A stretch of DNA of 64,000 bases from Clostridia bacterium (GTDB lineage Bacteria > Bacillota > Clostridia > Acetivibrionales > DSM-27016). Positions within the stretch are counted from its first letter, which is position 1. Every line of letters begins with the position of its first letter. The notes beneath the pieces are model-generated. The model did not search any database and had not been told where the DNA came from. It saw only the letters and a program-made list of their open reading frames with translations. The DNA is taken from NCBI GenBank assembly GCA_026414765.1, contig JAOAIJ010000052.1, forward strand, positions 97,135 to 161,134, given 5' to 3'. The translations under genes and the position numbers were made by a program. Positions 61,751 to 64,000 of this stretch are shown one piece after another.

Positions 61751-62605
61751 TTAAGTGCCTTCCATACTCATTAAAATACTATTAACAGTATCCCTAATAT
61801 CTTGATTATTTGTTTTTTTTGCCTCTTCTAAAATTGATTCAGCTCGGCATTTCATTTCCCAAACAAGCAAATTAACATAAGCATCGTTGTTTATACAGTT
61901 TTGTTTAGCAAAGTATACTAATAGAATCAAGGACATAAAAGGCATACAAAGAGAAAATGTGCATACTATTATTGCACTTATCATAGGTAAGTTTGAAAGT
62001 ATTTTTTCAAACATGAATACCTTTCCCGTAACAATTAAAAAAGCAATGTTTAAGATAATCGATAAGGTTGTTACTCTACGCTTTTTTGGTGAAGAAATTA
62101 AGACTTCTAAAATATTTTTTTCCTTACCGTTAGTGAGTTTTATTTTTCTAGAAATAACAAGATATAACAATAAAAATTGTAAGGACCTTTCTAGCAAAGT
62201 AGCTACAAAAGCTAATAGTACATTGCTATCAAAATCAGATATTTTTATTGAAGTTGAATATAGAATTATATTTACGCAGGCATATTCAGTTATCATAATT
62301 ACCAATATCGAAATAAAAGTATAAACTAATATCTTTTTAGCATTTCTTCTCTCAATAACTACTAATAAAAGAGATAATTCGAAAAATAGAAATATTGGTC
62401 CTATAATAGAACTACTAAAACCAAGCATCCTTATCAGATTGCTTAATACGGATTGACAGATAATTACTACTACAAGACTAATCCGATTTGTTTTAAGAAG
62501 CAGTTTGCTTTCTTTCCCTAATAATCCTAATGCAAACAAAACAATAAATGCTTGTTCTGGAATAGAAATAAGAACAACTCTAAGTAATAAACTAATTAGT
62601 GCCAT
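61751..62605 (-). CDS. Seven-TM protein resembling the AgrC sensor domain, without kinase
   Basis: A 284-residue membrane protein with about seven helices: residues 5-28, 42-62, 65-85, 90-115, 130-152, 176-196 and 205-232. Helix number and length resemble the peptide-binding membrane part of AgrC. The cytoplasmic tail (about 50 residues, EMKCRAESILEEAKK) has no His box and no ATP-binding motifs, so it cannot be a histidine kinase alone. Its place between the repressor gene (31 bases upstream) and the peptide gene suggests it senses or handles the peptide. It is not AgrB by motif. GGAGGT precedes ATG 62605. Confidence 0.65.
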   Translation of the reverse strand: MALISLLLRVVLISIPEQAFIVLFALGLLGKESKLLLKTNRISLVVVIICQSVLSNLIRMLGFSSSIIGPIFLFFELSLLLVVIERRNAKKILVYTFISILVIMITEYACVNIILYSTSIKISDFDSNVLLAFVATLLERSLQFLLLYLVISRKIKLTNGKEKNILEVLISSPKKRRVTTLSIILNIAFLIVTGKVFMFEKILSNLPMISAIIVCTFSLCMPFMSLILLVYFAKQNCINNDAYVNLLVWEMKCRAESILEEAKKTNNQDIRDTVNSILMSMEGT

Positions 62606-62636
62606 AGACTGACCTCCGTTATTTTTTTGAAGTTAC

Positions 62637-63017
62637 CTAAATAATCTCGATCTTTAAGCTGTGTAACATTGATTTAGGAACTCCCTTATTTGCAATGTTA
62701 TAGGCAAATTTTATATATTCTATATTCTCTGGATTTGCCGCCCAGTCAAGAATTTCCTTATCATCCGGTGATAGTTCTCTAACTTCCCTTCTGTCTATCC
62801 TTTCTACATTACACTGTAAAAGTTCAACCATATCCATGCCAAAGACATTTGCTATCTTTTCCAAAGTTTCTGGACGCGGTATAACTTTCCCAGCCTCAAT
62901 GTCAGAAATCGTTACGTTTGAAACCCTTGCCTTTTTTGCTAACTCTAGCTGGGTAAGTTCATGTTTATTTCTTAGGAATAGAATAATGTCCTTTGCTCTT
63001 TGCATCTTCTGACTCAA
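62637..63017 (-). CDS. XRE family transcriptional regulator (element repressor)
   Basis: A protein of about 126 residues. The N-terminal HTH is KHELTQLELAKKARVSNVTI ... SDIEAGKVIPRPETLEKIAN, the Cro/CI type. The C-terminal 55 residues (RREVRELSPDDKEILDWAAN ...) may serve dimerisation or signal reception. The start is TTG 63017 behind GGGAGGTG; ATG 63032 overlaps that site and ATG 63005 is too far. It is divergent from a second HTH gene across a region with two matched operators, the classical layout of a lysogeny-type switch. It heads the operon with the 7-TM and peptide genes. Confidence 0.85.
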   Translation of the reverse strand: MSQKMQRAKDIILFLRNKHELTQLELAKKARVSNVTISDIEAGKVIPRPETLEKIANVFGMDMVELLQCNVERIDRREVRELSPDDKEILDWAANPENIEYIKFAYNIANKGVPKSMLHSLKIEII

Positions 63018-63038
63018 AATTTCACCTCCCATTTAAAG

Positions 63039-63055
63039 TTAAACCGTAGTTTAAA
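63039..63055. promoter_or_regulatory. Operator 1 of the repressor switch
   Basis: TTAAACCGTAGTTTAAA, near-palindromic, overlies the expected transcription start of the leftward repressor promoter. It shares 14 of 17 bases with operator 2. Confidence 0.65.
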
Positions 63056-63058
63056 ATC

Positions 63059-63087
63059 ATTGTATGCAAAAAAGTGCCATATGTCAA
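63059..63087 (-). promoter_or_regulatory. Leftward promoter of the repressor-7TM-peptide operon
   Basis: On the minus strand TTGACA (63087-63082), 17 bases, TACAAT (63064-63059). Strong match. Confidence 0.75.
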
Positions 63088-63137
63088 GATAAATAGCAAT
63101 AAATTGAAAAAAATGACTTAATTGCCTTTCGGTAAGG

Positions 63138-63167
63138 TTGAAATTTAAACCATGATTTAAATATAAT
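63138..63167 (+). promoter_or_regulatory. Rightward promoter with operator 2 as its spacer
   Basis: TTGAAA (63138-63143), then the palindrome TTTAAACCATGATTTAAA filling exactly the 18-base spacer, then TATAAT (63162-63167). A bound repressor would directly block polymerase. Confidence 0.75.
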
Positions 63168-63198
63168 GTAAACATAAGTTGAAGACGGGGGTGATAGG

Positions 63199-63522
63199 AT
63201 GACTAACTATAAAGAGCTATACTTCAAAAAAAAACCTGAAGATTTCATAAAGTTTTCTGAGAAAATACTCTGTGCAAGGATTAATTACTATAACGGTAAA
63301 AATAAGAAGAGAGGCCTTTCTCTCGTTGCTGCCTCAAAGAAAATAGGTATAACACCCATGTATTTATCTCTACTCGAAAACGAAAAAAGGATTCTTCCTA
63401 ATTCAATTATTCTTTATAAAGTTGAAAGCGTATATGGTTTTAAACATGGAGAACTAGCAGAAGTACTAATAACTGAAAACCAACTTAGAAAGAAAAATTC
63501 TTCTAGTGAAAGGGCGGGATAA
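63199..63522 (+). CDS. HTH protein, rightward partner of the repressor
   Basis: A 107-residue protein with an XRE-like HTH: LSLVAASKKIGITPMYLSLL followed by ENEKRILPNSIILYKVESVY. The N-terminal 35 residues are basic and helical. It is the first gene of the rightward unit, the position of Cro or an antagonist in temperate phages and of an activator in some ICEs. GGGGGTGAT precedes ATG 63199. A short hairpin terminator follows. Confidence 0.75.
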   Translation: MTNYKELYFKKKPEDFIKFSEKILCARINYYNGKNKKRGLSLVAASKKIGITPMYLSLLENEKRILPNSIILYKVESVYGFKHGELAEVLITENQLRKKNSSSERAG

Positions 63523-63558
63523 GACTTTGTCGTAAAGAATACAACGATTAAGAAGAGT

Positions 63559-63586
63559 CTAACACTTGCTAGGAGTGTTAGTCTTT
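63559..63586 (+). terminator. Terminator after the rightward HTH gene
   Basis: CTAACACT / AGTGTTAG stem with a TCTTTTA tail. Confidence 0.65.
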
Positions 63587-63655
63587 TAGAATATGTGTAG
63601 ATGAAAAAATAAAAGGATAGGAATAAGAGACTTTCATAGAAAAGAGTGAGAATTT

Positions 63656-63799
63656 ATGAATGAGGTTACAAGAATAATTGATTTAAAAACAGGCCAAGTA
63701 ACAAAAATTGGTGAATTTGCTCCAAGCCCAGAACAGGAAGATAAAATACTACAATTTTTACTTGATGTTATAAAGATTAAGAGTATTAAGCCTCTATAA
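63656..63799 (+). CDS. Small hypothetical protein of the element, 47 aa
   Basis: ATG 63656 is preceded by GAGTGAG at 6 bases. The peptide has an acidic centre and ends IKIKSIKPL. The pattern MNEVTRIIDLKTGQVTKIGE (a beta hairpin, then a helix) is seen in small phage or ICE proteins, but I cannot name a family. Unknown function. Confidence 0.5.
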   Translation: MNEVTRIIDLKTGQVTKIGEFAPSPEQEDKILQFLLDVIKIKSIKPL

Positions 63800-63863
63800 A
63801 ACTGATTAATACAATGTTATGGGAATAGCAGTTCGTTAATGGTGTCATGAGGGAGGTGAATAC

Positions 63864-64000
63864 AATGCCTAATTTAGAAGCAATAAATGATTTGAAAAAG
63901 CAGGCAATGAAAGAGATCGAAAATTTATTGAACTGGAACAAATCAAATATAAAAAATAGTCCTGAGCAGTGCCGGTTAAATTTAGAAACAATTGTTACAT
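63864..64000 (+). CDS. Hypothetical protein of the element, N-terminal part (cut by window edge)
   Basis: ATG 63864 follows GGGAGGTG at ideal distance. The first 45 residues are helical and charged (MPNLEAINDLKKQAMKEIEN, then NWNKSNIKNSPEQCRLNLET) with no known motif. It runs off the right edge. Confidence 0.6.

Larger units (their letters stand above)
59809..64000. mobile_element. Left part of an integrated mobile element at tRNA-Leu(UAG)
   Basis: The element begins at or near the tRNA 3' end and runs off the right edge. Its terminal gene is a large serine recombinase reading towards the tRNA; next come a quorum-type peptide gene, a membrane protein, a repressor and a divergent HTH gene with small unknown genes after it. 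A repressor pair and integrase at one end is the layout of prophages and ICEs. The far attachment site and the transfer or virion genes are not visible, so phage and ICE cannot be told apart. Confidence 0.65.

Noticed and set aside
61887..62324. Plus-strand 145-codon frame opposite the 7-TM gene
   Set aside because: It has no ribosome site, and the minus-strand gene has a good start, a clear membrane pattern and operon context.
1..64000. CRISPR arrays and intact insertion sequences
   Set aside because: No regularly spaced direct repeats and no transposase gene were seen in the window.

Overview
The window reads as chromosome from a low-GC, spore-forming, motile, anaerobic Gram-positive bacterium. 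Supporting signs are an alpha/beta-type small acid-soluble spore protein, a Spo0E-like peptide, a CheX phosphatase and a methyl-accepting chemotaxis protein, a phenylalanyl-tRNA synthetase T-box leader, a folate-family ECF transporter behind a tetrahydrofolate riboswitch, and a TM1266-type protein linked in other genomes to iron-only hydrogenases. The gene style suggests a Ruminiclostridium-like clostridium (old Clostridium cluster III). That placement is inference; no marker rRNA is present.

Layout. 1-9.2 kb: the end of a chemoreceptor gene, ridA, riboswitch-folT, several small hypothetical and membrane proteins, a split chromate-type transporter, an amino acid permease and a YerC/TrpR-like regulator. 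9.2-20 kb: secA, folC, a membrane TPR protein, a patatin-like phospholipase, thrC, a Gfo/Idh/MocA oxidoreductase and two small ferredoxin-fold proteins. 20-33.2 kb: a signalling and biosynthesis locus with a REC/HD-GYP protein (predicted cyclic-di-GMP phosphodiesterase), a 9.1 kb NRPS gene and a membrane histidine kinase. The NRPS carries an N-terminal PilZ (cyclic-di-GMP receptor) region, then C-A-T-C-A-T and a terminal thioester reductase. 33.3-36.5 kb: pheB-hom-lysC, aspartate-family amino acid synthesis that works with thrC upstream. 36.6-40.8 kb: membrane proteins, an L,D-transpeptidase, cheX, tRNA-Val and an AraC-type regulator divergent from galT-galK-galE. 45-59 kb: RNA modification enzymes, L-lactate permease, an MFS transporter, T-box-pheS-pheT, an HMG-like aldolase, the spore protein, a PCMT-family methyltransferase, two small peptide genes, pgi and a metallophosphoesterase.

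From about 59.8 kb to the right edge lies the end of an integrated mobile element inserted at the 3' end of tRNA-Leu(UAG). It holds a large serine recombinase whose last codons are read out of the tRNA gene. Next comes an AgrD-like cyclic lactone autoinducer precursor in which the ring-forming Cys is Ser, then a 7-TM protein with no kinase domain and an XRE-type repressor. The repressor faces a second, divergently transcribed HTH gene across an intergenic region with two matching palindromic operators. A short rightward RNA is predicted at the 3' end of the peptide gene.

The two most unusual systems are (1) the PilZ-NRPS fusion flanked by an HD-GYP response regulator and a sensor kinase, suggesting peptide synthesis under cyclic-di-GMP control, and (2) the repressor / 7-TM / Ser-AgrD module of the mobile element, suggesting quorum-controlled excision or transfer without a local AgrB or AgrC kinase. 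Both interpretations are inferred from sequence and gene context.
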